A DNA stretch of 24,175 nucleotides from Chloroflexota bacterium (GTDB lineage: Bacteria; Chloroflexota; Anaerolineae; Anaerolineales; UBA11858): positions 1 through 24,175 of the forward strand of contig DAOUWT010000009.1 in the NCBI GenBank assembly GCA_030666985.1. The letters run 5' to 3'. The notes under the pieces were generated by a model, which was given only the letters and a program-made list of their open reading frames with translations, had not been told where the DNA came from and searched no databases. Below are positions 1-6,047 of the stretch, piece after piece. Numbering within the stretch: position 1 is the stretch's first letter; each line of letters opens with the position of its first letter. The translations under genes and the position numbers were made by a program.

Positions 1-3
1 GCC

Positions 4-45
4 CCTCCCCTAAATTCGACATCTTCTCGTCGCATTTGGGGGAGG
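4..45. repeat. Imperfect palindrome (REP-like)
   Basis: The arm CCTCCCCTAAAT (4-15) pairs with ATTTGGGGGAGG (34-45) with a single G.U-type difference, and the inner CGAC (17-20) pairs with GTCG (29-32), leaving a short loop. It looks like a REP-type intergenic palindrome. The rest of 47-240 has only small symmetrical words, such as the perfect palindrome TTTGACGTCAAA at 112-123, and no credible gene. Confidence 0.5.
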
Positions 46-240
46 TCGGGTGGGGGCAGAGGTTTCCAACAACCTTTGAGTGCTCCCACGCGGGGCAGCG
101 GGGCAATTGCATTTGACGTCAAACAGGGATAGTGAAGAGCCTGTGGTGAGGAACCGAGCCATCTTCCAAACCGAACGGAGGTGAATTTGGTGGGGGTGAG
201 TTGGTAGGTTTCTTTCATGCAAAAAGTTTTGGAGGGACAT

Positions 241-279
241 AGACCTCCGAGGTTTGTACTACAAAAACCTCGGAGGTCT
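241..279. repeat. 39-bp palindromic repeat, copy 1
   Basis: Perfect 15-bp arms AGACCTCCGAGGTTT (241-255) and AAACCTCGGAGGTCT (265-279) flank a 9-nt loop. A second copy lies at 19066-19104 in the opposite orientation. Aligned in the same orientation, the two differ at one loop base, so the loop is conserved as well as the stem. This points to copying of a defined element rather than chance pairing. Confidence 0.85.
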
Positions 280-412
280 GTTTTGTTAGAAGAACAAGAA
301 ATAAAAATCCCCAAAGAGTTTTAAGGTGACACTTGAAAAGGTCAATCATGTCCAATAGCATTGAGTAGTGATTGAACGCCCCAAAGTTGCACACCATATT
401 CAGTTCCCCCAT

Positions 413-485
413 TGTCATTTCGACGAGGAACGAGGAGAAATCTTTGCTAGCGAATGCAAGATTTCTCACTTCGTTTGAAATGACA
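413..485. repeat. MITE/REP-like inverted repeat (TGTCATTTC type)
   Basis: Outer ends TGTCATTTC (413-421) and GAAATGACA (477-485) are exact inverted repeats, and an inner 10-bp pair GAGAAATCTT (435-444) / AAGATTTCTC (458-467) is also exact. The layout is that of a short non-autonomous palindromic element. Elements starting TGTCATTTCGACGAG are, from general knowledge, common between genes in many bacterial genomes. No transposase is present. The gap 280-412 contains nothing recognisable. Confidence 0.7.
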
Positions 486-511
486 CTTGAGTAGTTACGA
501 AATTAAAATCT

Positions 512-742
512 TTATCCACGAACGGCATAAACTGCTTCATTAATTTCTTTATCGCTAATATCAGCAGCAGGCCGTTTGTTTGCCAGCCGCTTAATTAATT
601 GCGCGAATCGTTCATCCATATCGTCTGTCAGTAATGTTTGCGCTATTTTAGAGCGTGCATCTGGCCCTAATTGGCGAACAGCGACTATCAATTGATCGAG
701 AGTTAGTTGTACATTTGGAATCAAAACAGTACTAGTTGACAT
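512..742 (-). CDS. Small antitoxin-like protein (76 aa), orphan
   Basis: A short, charged, probably helical protein starting MSTSTVLIPNVQLTLDQL and ending ISDKEINEAVYAVRG. The pattern (an N-terminal hydrophobic 'VQLT.DQL..AVRQL' segment, then a charged helix and a terminal 'D.EI...V.AVR') resembles small proteins often found upstream of PIN-type toxins; this is recognition by pattern, not a search. The start at 742 is chosen because GAGGA lies about seven bases upstream; a longer frame to 808 would run into the palindrome at 790-839. The next 500 bases in the direction of transcription hold only repeats, with no toxin frame, so the gene is either an orphan antitoxin or not an antitoxin at all. 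Confidence 0.6.
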   Translation of the reverse strand: MSTSTVLIPNVQLTLDQLIVAVRQLGPDARSKIAQTLLTDDMDERFAQLIKRLANKRPAADISDKEINEAVYAVRG

Positions 743-789
743 GTTTTTATCCTCATAAAAAATGTAATCATTCACTCTTCCCCAATGAA

Positions 790-839
790 ATGTAGGTCGA
801 AATGGCATTTCGACAGCGATTTACCAAATCGCTCTACAT
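790..839. repeat. 50-bp element with exact three-way-junction symmetry
   Basis: Outer stem ATGTAG (790-795) / CTACAT (834-839). Inside it and directly abutting are hairpin 1, GTCGAAATG (796-804) / CATTTCGAC (806-814), and hairpin 2, AGCGATTT (815-822) / AAATCGCT (826-833). Every base outside the two tiny loops is paired, so the strand can fold into a closed three-way junction. It lies 48 bp upstream of the antitoxin-like gene start at 742. Confidence 0.8.
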
Positions 840-877
840 GAGAGGTGAACGCTTATCAGCAAAAGTAATTTAGGGAG

Positions 878-1546
878 CTACGGACAAGTATACAGGAAAC
901 TGAGCAATTTATCAAATGGGGGAGTGCAATAGAAATTCAAGTAATCAAAGAGAATCAGCCCGACAACGAGCAAGAAAATCACCACTGCCAGGCAGCCTAA
1001 CCCGGCCCAGAGCCAGGTTTTCTTCTTTTCTTCCTCCATCTCCGGGAGTACAGGCGCCATAGCAGGGCCAGCGGGGACTCTCCCAGCGTATTGTTGTGGG
1101 GGAGCAGAAGGTCGAATGGGTTGGGGTGCAGAAGGGCGAACGGGCGGGCGAACAGGCCTAGGCACAGAAGGCGCAGCTACTACTGTTCCCCGTTCTTGCT
1201 TCAAGAAAGCAGGAGCCGACACCATGGTAGCCTCTGAGTCATATTGAAGCGCAAATTGCATGAAAACCGCATCGCTCAACATGATAGTATCGCCAGATCG
1301 CAGGCGGTGTTGCCCCGTGATTTTCTTTTCGTTCACATAAGTCCCGTTCGTGGAACCAAGGTCTTGGAGAAAATAATCATCTCCATGACGTGTGATGACA
1401 GCGTGCGAGCGAGAAACCTCCGCAATATCGAAAGTGACATCCAAAGCTGCATCCCGTCCTATGGTCACCTTCTCTTTGGCCAGCTCAAACGTTTTTCCAA
1501 GATGAGGACCTTTACTTACGGTGAGATGGAAAGTTTGTGGGTTCAT
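878..1546 (-). CDS. FHA-domain protein with C-terminal transmembrane helix
   Basis: A 222-aa protein with an N-terminal forkhead-associated domain (about residues 8-102), a phosphothreonine-peptide binding module. The signature residues are present: GR at 30-31, SRSH at 45-48 and GSTNGT at 64-69. A Pro/Arg/Ala-rich linker (about 125-168) leads to a charged EEEKKK stretch and one strong hydrophobic helix (about 178-200), followed by a short tail, so the FHA domain should face the cytoplasm on a membrane anchor. The start at 1546 is chosen because AAGGAT precedes it and the domain begins just after; the frame open further upstream (to 1654) only translates the repeat tract. FHA proteins usually work with Ser/Thr kinases, but none is in this window. 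It lies downstream of recD2 on the same strand, 135 bp away. Confidence 0.88.
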   Translation of the reverse strand: MNPQTFHLTVSKGPHLGKTFELAKEKVTIGRDAALDVTFDIAEVSRSHAVITRHGDDYFLQDLGSTNGTYVNEKKITGQHRLRSGDTIMLSDAVFMQFALQYDSEATMVSAPAFLKQERGTVVAAPSVPRPVRPPVRPSAPQPIRPSAPPQQYAGRVPAGPAMAPVLPEMEEEKKKTWLWAGLGCLAVVIFLLVVGLILFDYLNFYCTPPFDKLLSFLYTCP

Positions 1547-1589
1547 AGTTGTATCCTTTTTCTTTACAATAAATTTTTGAGGTCTAGGA

Positions 1590-1666
1590 AAACGTGAAGG
1601 TGTGAAACGTGAAGACGTGAAACGTGATCTCACGCAACACGCAACACGCATCACGCACCACTCATT
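1590..1666. repeat. Word-repeat tract T1 (ACGTGAA / CACGCAACACG)
   Basis: The gap between recD2 and the FHA gene consists almost entirely of two short words and their variants: AACGTGAAG/GTGAAACGTG on the left and CACGCAACACGC/ATCACGCACCAC on the right. The same words make up tracts at 4148-4190, 5974-6043, 14530-14607, 22056-22095 and 24116-24175. Confidence 0.75.
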
Positions 1667-1681
1667 ATAAGCCTTTTTTGC

Positions 1682-3889
1682 TCAAAGTGTCAAACGCCAA
1701 TCCAAAGCTGTGTAACGTTCCGCTACCTTGTTGTTGTGGACCGCAATGGCAATGGCTCTTCTATTACCTGCCAGGACACATAATTTTTGAGCTCGCGTTA
1801 TAGCCGTGTATAACAAATTCCGCTGCAGCATCATGTAGTGCTGGGTGATGACCGGGATGACCACGGCCGGGAACTCGGAGCCTTGCGCCTTGTGAACCGA
1901 AACCGCGTAGGCGTGAACTAATTGCTCACACTCGACCCAGTCATATTGAACCGGCCTCCCCTCGAAATTGACCACAAGGGTTTTCTCAACCGCGTCCATG
2001 CTGGCAATGTAACCAATATCCCCATTATAAACCAATTTGTCGTAATCGTTCTTGATTTGCATGACCTTATCACCCGCGCGGAAAATTTGCCCATAAAGAG
2101 ATTCTTCAGGCTTATTGGGGCGGGGAGGATTAAGCGTGGCCTGGAGCCGGGCGTTGAGGGCGTGTACCCCAGCCGCTCCCCGGTACAGGGGCGAAAGAAC
2201 CTGAATATCACGGGGATGAAGCCCAAATTTCTGCGGGATGCGGTTGCAGGTCACATCCACCACCCAATCCCCCGCGCTCTCGGCATCCTGGGCGGGGAAG
2301 AGGAAAAAATCCCCGCTTTGCTTAGGGAAAAATGGCATCTGCCCCTGGTTCATGCGGTGCGCGTTCGAGATAATGTGCGAATCGCTCTCTTGGCGGAAGA
2401 TGGTGCTCAGGCGAGTAATTGGAACCCTCCCGCTGGCAATCACGTCCCGCAGCACGTCCCCCGCCCCCACCGAGGGCAGTTGGTCTACATCCCCCACCAG
2501 CAGGAGGTGCGCCCCCGGCTGAAGAGCCTTCAAGAGATGATTCCCCAAAATCACATCCAGCATCGAGGCTTCATCCACTACCAAAAAATCAATCATCAGG
2601 GGATTTTTGTGATTGTGCGTAAATCCCTTGAGGGGAGAGAAACCCAACAAGCGGTGGATGGTGCTGGCCGGGCGGTCGGTGGCTTGGGAGAGGCGTTTGG
2701 CAGCCCGTCCCGTGGGGGAGGCGAGGGCATATTTTTTCCCCGCTTCTTCCAGGGCCGAAATGAGGGAGCGCACGGCGGTCGTCTTTCCCGTCCCCGGGCC
2801 GCCCGTCAGGACGCTGACGGGATGTGACAATGATGTTTCAACCGCTTGCCGCTGTTCGGCAGAAAGTGTGGGATCAAGTCCGGGGGAGGTGACACCCTGG
2901 CGGGCTAGCGGCTCGGCTGCCAGCAGGGACTTGAGCCTCCGGGAAACGCCAATCTCGCTGTAATAAAAGGGGGGGAGGTAAACGGCCGGGGAGAGGTAAG
3001 CCCCGGGGGACTCGCGCACCGCCCTGGGGCCTGGTTTTTCGCCGGGGGGCGGGGAGAGCGGCAACATGTCGGCGACCACCTGCTCGTCCGCCAACAAACG
3101 CTCCAGGGCGGGTTTTAAATCCCCCACCGGTATCTCAAGAAGATGACTAGCTTTTTGGATTAATTCTTCTTCGGGAAAGTAAACGTGGCCGTCGTTGGTT
3201 TGCTCGCTAAGAGCGTAAACGAGACCGGCCTCCAAGCGAGAGGGGTGGTCGGCCTCCAGGCCCAGGTTTTGGGCTAGTTTATCGGCCGTTTTGAAGCCTA
3301 CGCCATAGATGTCGCGAGCCAACTGGTAGGGGTTATCCTGAACTATTTGGAGGGACTCATCCTGGTAGGTCTTGTAGATTTTGGTAGCCAAATTGGTGCT
3401 CACGCCGTGGCTGTGCAAGAAGAGCATGATTTCTTTGATGTGCTTTTGGTCTTCCCAGGCTTGAGCAATTTGAGTGGTGCGTTTGGAGCCAATTTTCTCG
3501 ACCTCAGATAAGCGTTCGGGATGCTCGGAGATGATTTCCAGGGTCTCTTTTCCGAAACGCTCCACTATGGATTCGGCTAGTTTGGGGCCTATGCCCTTGA
3601 TGAGGCCCGACCCAAGATAACGCCTAATGCCGGTGAGGGTGGCTGGGGCAGTTTGCTGACAATGCTCAACCTGGAATTGCAGGCCGTGCTTGGGGTGTTT
3701 TGTCCACTTTCCGCGCAGTTTCAGGTGCTCCCCCGGGGAGAGCGCGGGAAGGTTGCCGACCAGGGTCACAAGACCGTCGTGGTTGCGTCCGGGAATATTC
3801 CTCTCCTTGGGACGCAGGCGAATGACGCTATACCCGTTTTCAGCGTTATAGTAGGTGACACGCTCTACAGAACCTGATAAATTTTCCAT
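1682..3889 (-). CDS. recD2: RecD2-type DNA helicase (SF1B, 5'-3')
   Basis: A 735-aa ATP-dependent helicase of the RecD2 (RecD/TraA-like) family, which unwinds DNA 5' to 3' and in genomes without RecBC acts in repair and recombination. The N-terminal part (1-80) is OB-like, followed by helix-hairpin-helix segments around 94-145 (GLIKGIGPKLAESI) and 190-210. The helicase core shows Walker A GGPGTGKTT (363-371), the STIHRLLG motif (409-416), Walker B VVDEAS (437-442), GDVDQLPSVGAGDVL (466-480), FRQ (498-500), SVHKAQGSEF (664-673) and YTAITRA (694-700), all intact. The start ATG is preceded by GGGAAG at suitable spacing. Unusual: a Pro/Gly-rich segment at about 278-303, between the N-terminal region and the VYLPP segment, looks like an in-frame insertion (see findings). 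Family length is usually about 720-750 aa. Confidence 0.95.
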   Translation of the reverse strand: MENLSGSVERVTYYNAENGYSVIRLRPKERNIPGRNHDGLVTLVGNLPALSPGEHLKLRGKWTKHPKHGLQFQVEHCQQTAPATLTGIRRYLGSGLIKGIGPKLAESIVERFGKETLEIISEHPERLSEVEKIGSKRTTQIAQAWEDQKHIKEIMLFLHSHGVSTNLATKIYKTYQDESLQIVQDNPYQLARDIYGVGFKTADKLAQNLGLEADHPSRLEAGLVYALSEQTNDGHVYFPEEELIQKASHLLEIPVGDLKPALERLLADEQVVADMLPLSPPPGEKPGPRAVRESPGAYLSPAVYLPPFYYSEIGVSRRLKSLLAAEPLARQGVTSPGLDPTLSAEQRQAVETSLSHPVSVLTGGPGTGKTTAVRSLISALEEAGKKYALASPTGRAAKRLSQATDRPASTIHRLLGFSPLKGFTHNHKNPLMIDFLVVDEASMLDVILGNHLLKALQPGAHLLLVGDVDQLPSVGAGDVLRDVIASGRVPITRLSTIFRQESDSHIISNAHRMNQGQMPFFPKQSGDFFLFPAQDAESAGDWVVDVTCNRIPQKFGLHPRDIQVLSPLYRGAAGVHALNARLQATLNPPRPNKPEESLYGQIFRAGDKVMQIKNDYDKLVYNGDIGYIASMDAVEKTLVVNFEGRPVQYDWVECEQLVHAYAVSVHKAQGSEFPAVVIPVITQHYMMLQRNLLYTAITRAQKLCVLAGNRRAIAIAVHNNKVAERYTALDWRLTL
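2974..3046 (+). repeat. Possible fragment of the GC-rich intergenic repeat inside recD2
   Basis: Read on the plus strand, GGTAAACGGCCGGGG, then AGGTAAGCC, then a CACCGCCC...GG core and GGTTTTTCGCC follow the same order of words as the intergenic copies at 3985-4141 and 5765-5933 (GTAAACGGCTGGGG, GGTAAGCC, CACCCCCCAGGG, GTTTTTCC). It overlaps the Pro/Gly-rich extra segment of RecD2. The similarity is partial and the region is very GC-rich, so convergence is possible. Confidence 0.4.
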
Positions 3890-3911
3890 TAAAACTTCCC
3901 GACTGCGCTCG

Positions 3912-3978
3912 GTTGCAAACCTTCGCTATCTCGTAGGCTAAATCCGGGGGAACTGGCGTTCCCCCTCGAGCTTGCAAC
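3912..3978. repeat. Nested inverted repeat upstream of recD2
   Basis: An outer pair GTTGCAA (3912-3918) / TTGCAAC (3972-3978) encloses a perfect 8-bp hairpin GGGGGAAC (3946-3953) / GTTCCCCC (3958-3965) with the loop TGGC. It directly precedes GC-rich repeat copy A and lies in the 5' region of recD2. Confidence 0.5.
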
Positions 3979-3984
3979 GCTGGA

Positions 3985-4141
3985 GCTTGGTGGGAGCGTA
4001 AACGGCTGGGGGGTAGGTGAGTCCTCGCCCCCCCCGCTTCGCACCCCCCAGGGTGTTTCCCCGCTTATGCGTGGTGCCACGCTTGGGGCTTGCTCTCACG
4101 TCCCCCCCCCGTCCCCCCAAAAATCCACCGGGCCTGAACGA
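3985..4141 (+). repeat. GC-rich intergenic repeat, copy A
   Basis: Shares an ordered series of words with copies B (5765-5933, same strand) and C (14333-14519, opposite strand): TTGGTGGGAGCG, ACGGCTGGGG, CCTCGCCCC, CACCCCCCAGGGT, TTTCCCCGCTT, GTGCCACGCTTGGGG, TTGCTCTCACG, GTCCCCCCAAAAATCC and GGCCTGAA. No coding frame is conserved between copies. It is followed within 10 bp by word-repeat tract T2. Confidence 0.85.
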
Positions 4142-4147
4142 TTACTT

Positions 4148-4190
4148 CACACGCAACACGCAACACGCATCACGTCTTCACGTTTCACGG
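4148..4190. repeat. Word-repeat tract T2
   Basis: CACACGCAACACGCAACACG, then CATCACGTCTTCACGTTTCACGG. These are the same words as in the other tracts. Its right end overlaps the last codons of the LCP gene: the LCP stop codon (4185-4187 on the minus strand) lies inside the TCACGTTTCAC word. Confidence 0.75.
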
Positions 4191-5606
4191 AATCGGATTT
4201 TCGTCCGCCCAATCTTCTCCAAGGATGATGAGAATGTCCTGAGCGGCTTCGGGATCAAAGCGGTAGTAGAGATGGCTTTCGTCCAGTTCCATGATCCCTA
4301 GCAGGTATTGGACGGTGTATGGCTTGCCGCTATAGTCATAAATGAAGGTTTGCTCTGAATATTGCTCGGCATTTCCGACTTCGGCTACGTTAATCCCTTT
4401 TGTTTTCAAAAAGTCTGCCGCGTTCCCAGCCAGGCCGGGGTGGTTTGTGGCGTTCTGTACCGCGACTTGAGCGTTTTCCTCTTCGACAAGCTCTTCGAGG
4501 GGGGCGTCTTGGGTGGCCTGGGGAGCTAGCTCCCCCGTGGAGGGATTGAGAATATTATCCCAGGCGGCGCGAATTTGGGCCGGTTCGGGGATGAGTATCC
4601 AGAGGCCCAGGGGGCTTGTCCCTATTTCTACCAGGGGTTCACGGATCACGGTGTGGTGAATGTTTTCAGAGGGGATGTTCTTACTCTCCCATCCGAGGGT
4701 GATGAGTTGCGCAAAGGTTAAGTTGGTTTTTATGCCATCAGAAAACTCTCGGTAGAGGCTGGGGAATTGTCTGATCAATTGGGGAAGCATGTCAAAGCTG
4801 ATGAGGCGTTCCCGGAGGGACATGAGAACTTGTTGTTGGCGTTCGGCACGCCCAAAATCCCCATCTGGTGTGTCTCGGGTGCGGACATATCCCAGGGCTG
4901 AACCACCGGACAAGACCTGAAGGCCGGGTTCTACTTTCTTAACCCCATTGTCTACGACCGAATGGGGGCCAATAAGGAGAGTTTCTTTGACTTCTACTTC
5001 TACTCCCCCAACAGCGTCTACCAGGGCAATGAAAGCCATGAAATCCACTGAGGCGTAATAATCAATTTCTGTGCCCAGGAATTCTTCCAGGCTGTCCATG
5101 AGCAAGCCGGGGCCTCCGCCGGGGTATGAGGTTCCTTCCCCTATCATGTAGGCCTGGTTGATCTTGCAAGGGGAGTACTCGGGAACGGGAATCCCTATCC
5201 AAAGGTCGCGGGGGATGGAGAGAAGCCCCGCGCTGTGATTTTCGGGGTCAAGGGTGGCCAGGATGATGGTATCTGCAAGTCCCGGCCAGGTCTCTCCTTT
5301 CCATTTTCGGGGATCCAACCCAATGAGGAGGACGACAATGGGTTCTTCTTTATCCCATTCTTGGGGACCGGGCCGGTTGGTGTTCATTTGGAGGGGGATG
5401 TCATCTGGCAGGATCTCGATCACCGGCGTAGGGGGAAGGGTCGGGGAGGGGGTTAGAGTGTTGATGTCCCGCTGGGCAGTGGCGACATCCCCCCCGGTGT
5501 TAAATGCCAAATATGCGGTAATGGTCGCCGAAAGGAGGAAGGCAACCCATAGGAGGGAGGTGAACCACTTTTGTGGGTTGTTGGTGGGGGAGGGAGGATT
5601 GGGCAT
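4185..5606 (-). CDS. LCP family (LytR-CpsA-Psr) cell-envelope protein with LytR_C-like domain
   Basis: A 473-aa membrane-anchored protein with a short cytoplasmic N-terminus, one transmembrane helix (about 15-36) and a Thr/Pro-rich linker (48-62). The LCP domain spans about 88-270. Family enzymes transfer lipid-linked glycopolymers onto peptidoglycan outside the cell. Characteristic charged residues are present: D112 (LADT), R133-D134 (SIPRD), K148 (KIN), R242/R244 (VRTRD) and R253/R256 (FGRAERQ). A C-terminal region (about 378-465, beginning AQVAVQNAT) resembles the LytR_C domain. No good Shine-Dalgarno sequence is visible before the start. It is transcribed towards recD2 with a 295-bp gap filled by repeats, so it is probably not a tight operon. 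Which glycopolymer it attaches cannot be told from the sequence. Confidence 0.9.
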   Translation of the reverse strand: MPNPPSPTNNPQKWFTSLLWVAFLLSATITAYLAFNTGGDVATAQRDINTLTPSPTLPPTPVIEILPDDIPLQMNTNRPGPQEWDKEEPIVVLLIGLDPRKWKGETWPGLADTIILATLDPENHSAGLLSIPRDLWIGIPVPEYSPCKINQAYMIGEGTSYPGGGPGLLMDSLEEFLGTEIDYYASVDFMAFIALVDAVGGVEVEVKETLLIGPHSVVDNGVKKVEPGLQVLSGGSALGYVRTRDTPDGDFGRAERQQQVLMSLRERLISFDMLPQLIRQFPSLYREFSDGIKTNLTFAQLITLGWESKNIPSENIHHTVIREPLVEIGTSPLGLWILIPEPAQIRAAWDNILNPSTGELAPQATQDAPLEELVEEENAQVAVQNATNHPGLAGNAADFLKTKGINVAEVGNAEQYSEQTFIYDYSGKPYTVQYLLGIMELDESHLYYRFDPEAAQDILIILGEDWADENPIP

Positions 5607-5764
5607 GGTGTCTATTGGGTATTGGTAAGTTTACGGGTAATTCGATAATGGCAGTTTTCACCCTGCCAGAAAGTGAAATGCAGTATATAATGTCTCCGGC
5701 CTGGGAGTCTTAATATCGGGATTATATCACGCTTGGGACTAGACCCTAAAGGTGAATTCAGACA

Positions 5765-5933
5765 CTGTTGGATATTGGTGGGAGCGCAAGCGGCTGGGGA
5801 TTGGGTAAGCCTCGCCCCGGCGGAGATGCCACCCCCCAGGGTTTTTCCACGCTTGAGGGAGGGTGCCACGCTTGGGGTTTGCTCTCACGCCCCACCCCTC
5901 CGTCCCCCCAAAAATCCCCGGGGCCTGAATGAC
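5765..5933 (+). repeat. GC-rich intergenic repeat, copy B
   Basis: Carries the same ordered words as copy A (TTGGTGGGAGCG, CGGCTGGGG, GTAAGCCTCGCCCC, CACCCCCCAGGG, GTGCCACGCTTGGGG, TTGCTCTCACG, GTCCCCCCAAAAATCC, GGCCTGAATGA). It fills much of the 441-bp divergent gap between the LCP gene and the ABC-F gene. The remaining left part of that gap, 5607-5764, is more AT-rich and may hold promoters for both directions, but I cannot place them securely. Confidence 0.85.
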
Positions 5934-5957
5934 CACGCTGCAACTCTCGTGCCAAAA

Positions 5958-6043
5958 GGAGCGGTTTCGCTCCCTCACGCAACACGCCTCACGCCTCACG
6001 TTTTACTCCTCACGCCTCACGTTTTACTCCTCACGTTTCACTT
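5958..6043. repeat. Hairpin plus word-repeat tract T3 with 21-bp tandem units
   Basis: A small hairpin GGAGCG (5958-5963) / CGCTCC (5968-5973) is followed by CACGCAACACGCCTCACG and two perfect head-to-tail copies of a 21-bp unit at 5994-6014 and 6015-6035, built around TCACGTTTTACTCC. The tract ends a few bases before the ABC-F start codon and takes up the position where a ribosome binding site would be expected. Confidence 0.85.
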
Positions 6044-6047
6044 TACT

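Noticed and set aside
10..469. Two short minus-strand frames of 76 and 84 codons
   Set aside because: They lie over the palindromes at 4-45, 241-279 and 413-485, lack ribosome-binding sites and have no recognisable protein pattern.
1922..2827. A 301-codon open frame on the plus strand
   Set aside because: It lies wholly antisense to recD2, whose motifs are complete, has no ribosome-binding site and shows no recognisable family; long antisense frames are expected in GC-rich genes.
5994..6035. CRISPR array
   Set aside because: The 21-bp units are joined head to tail without spacers, and no Cas gene is nearby.
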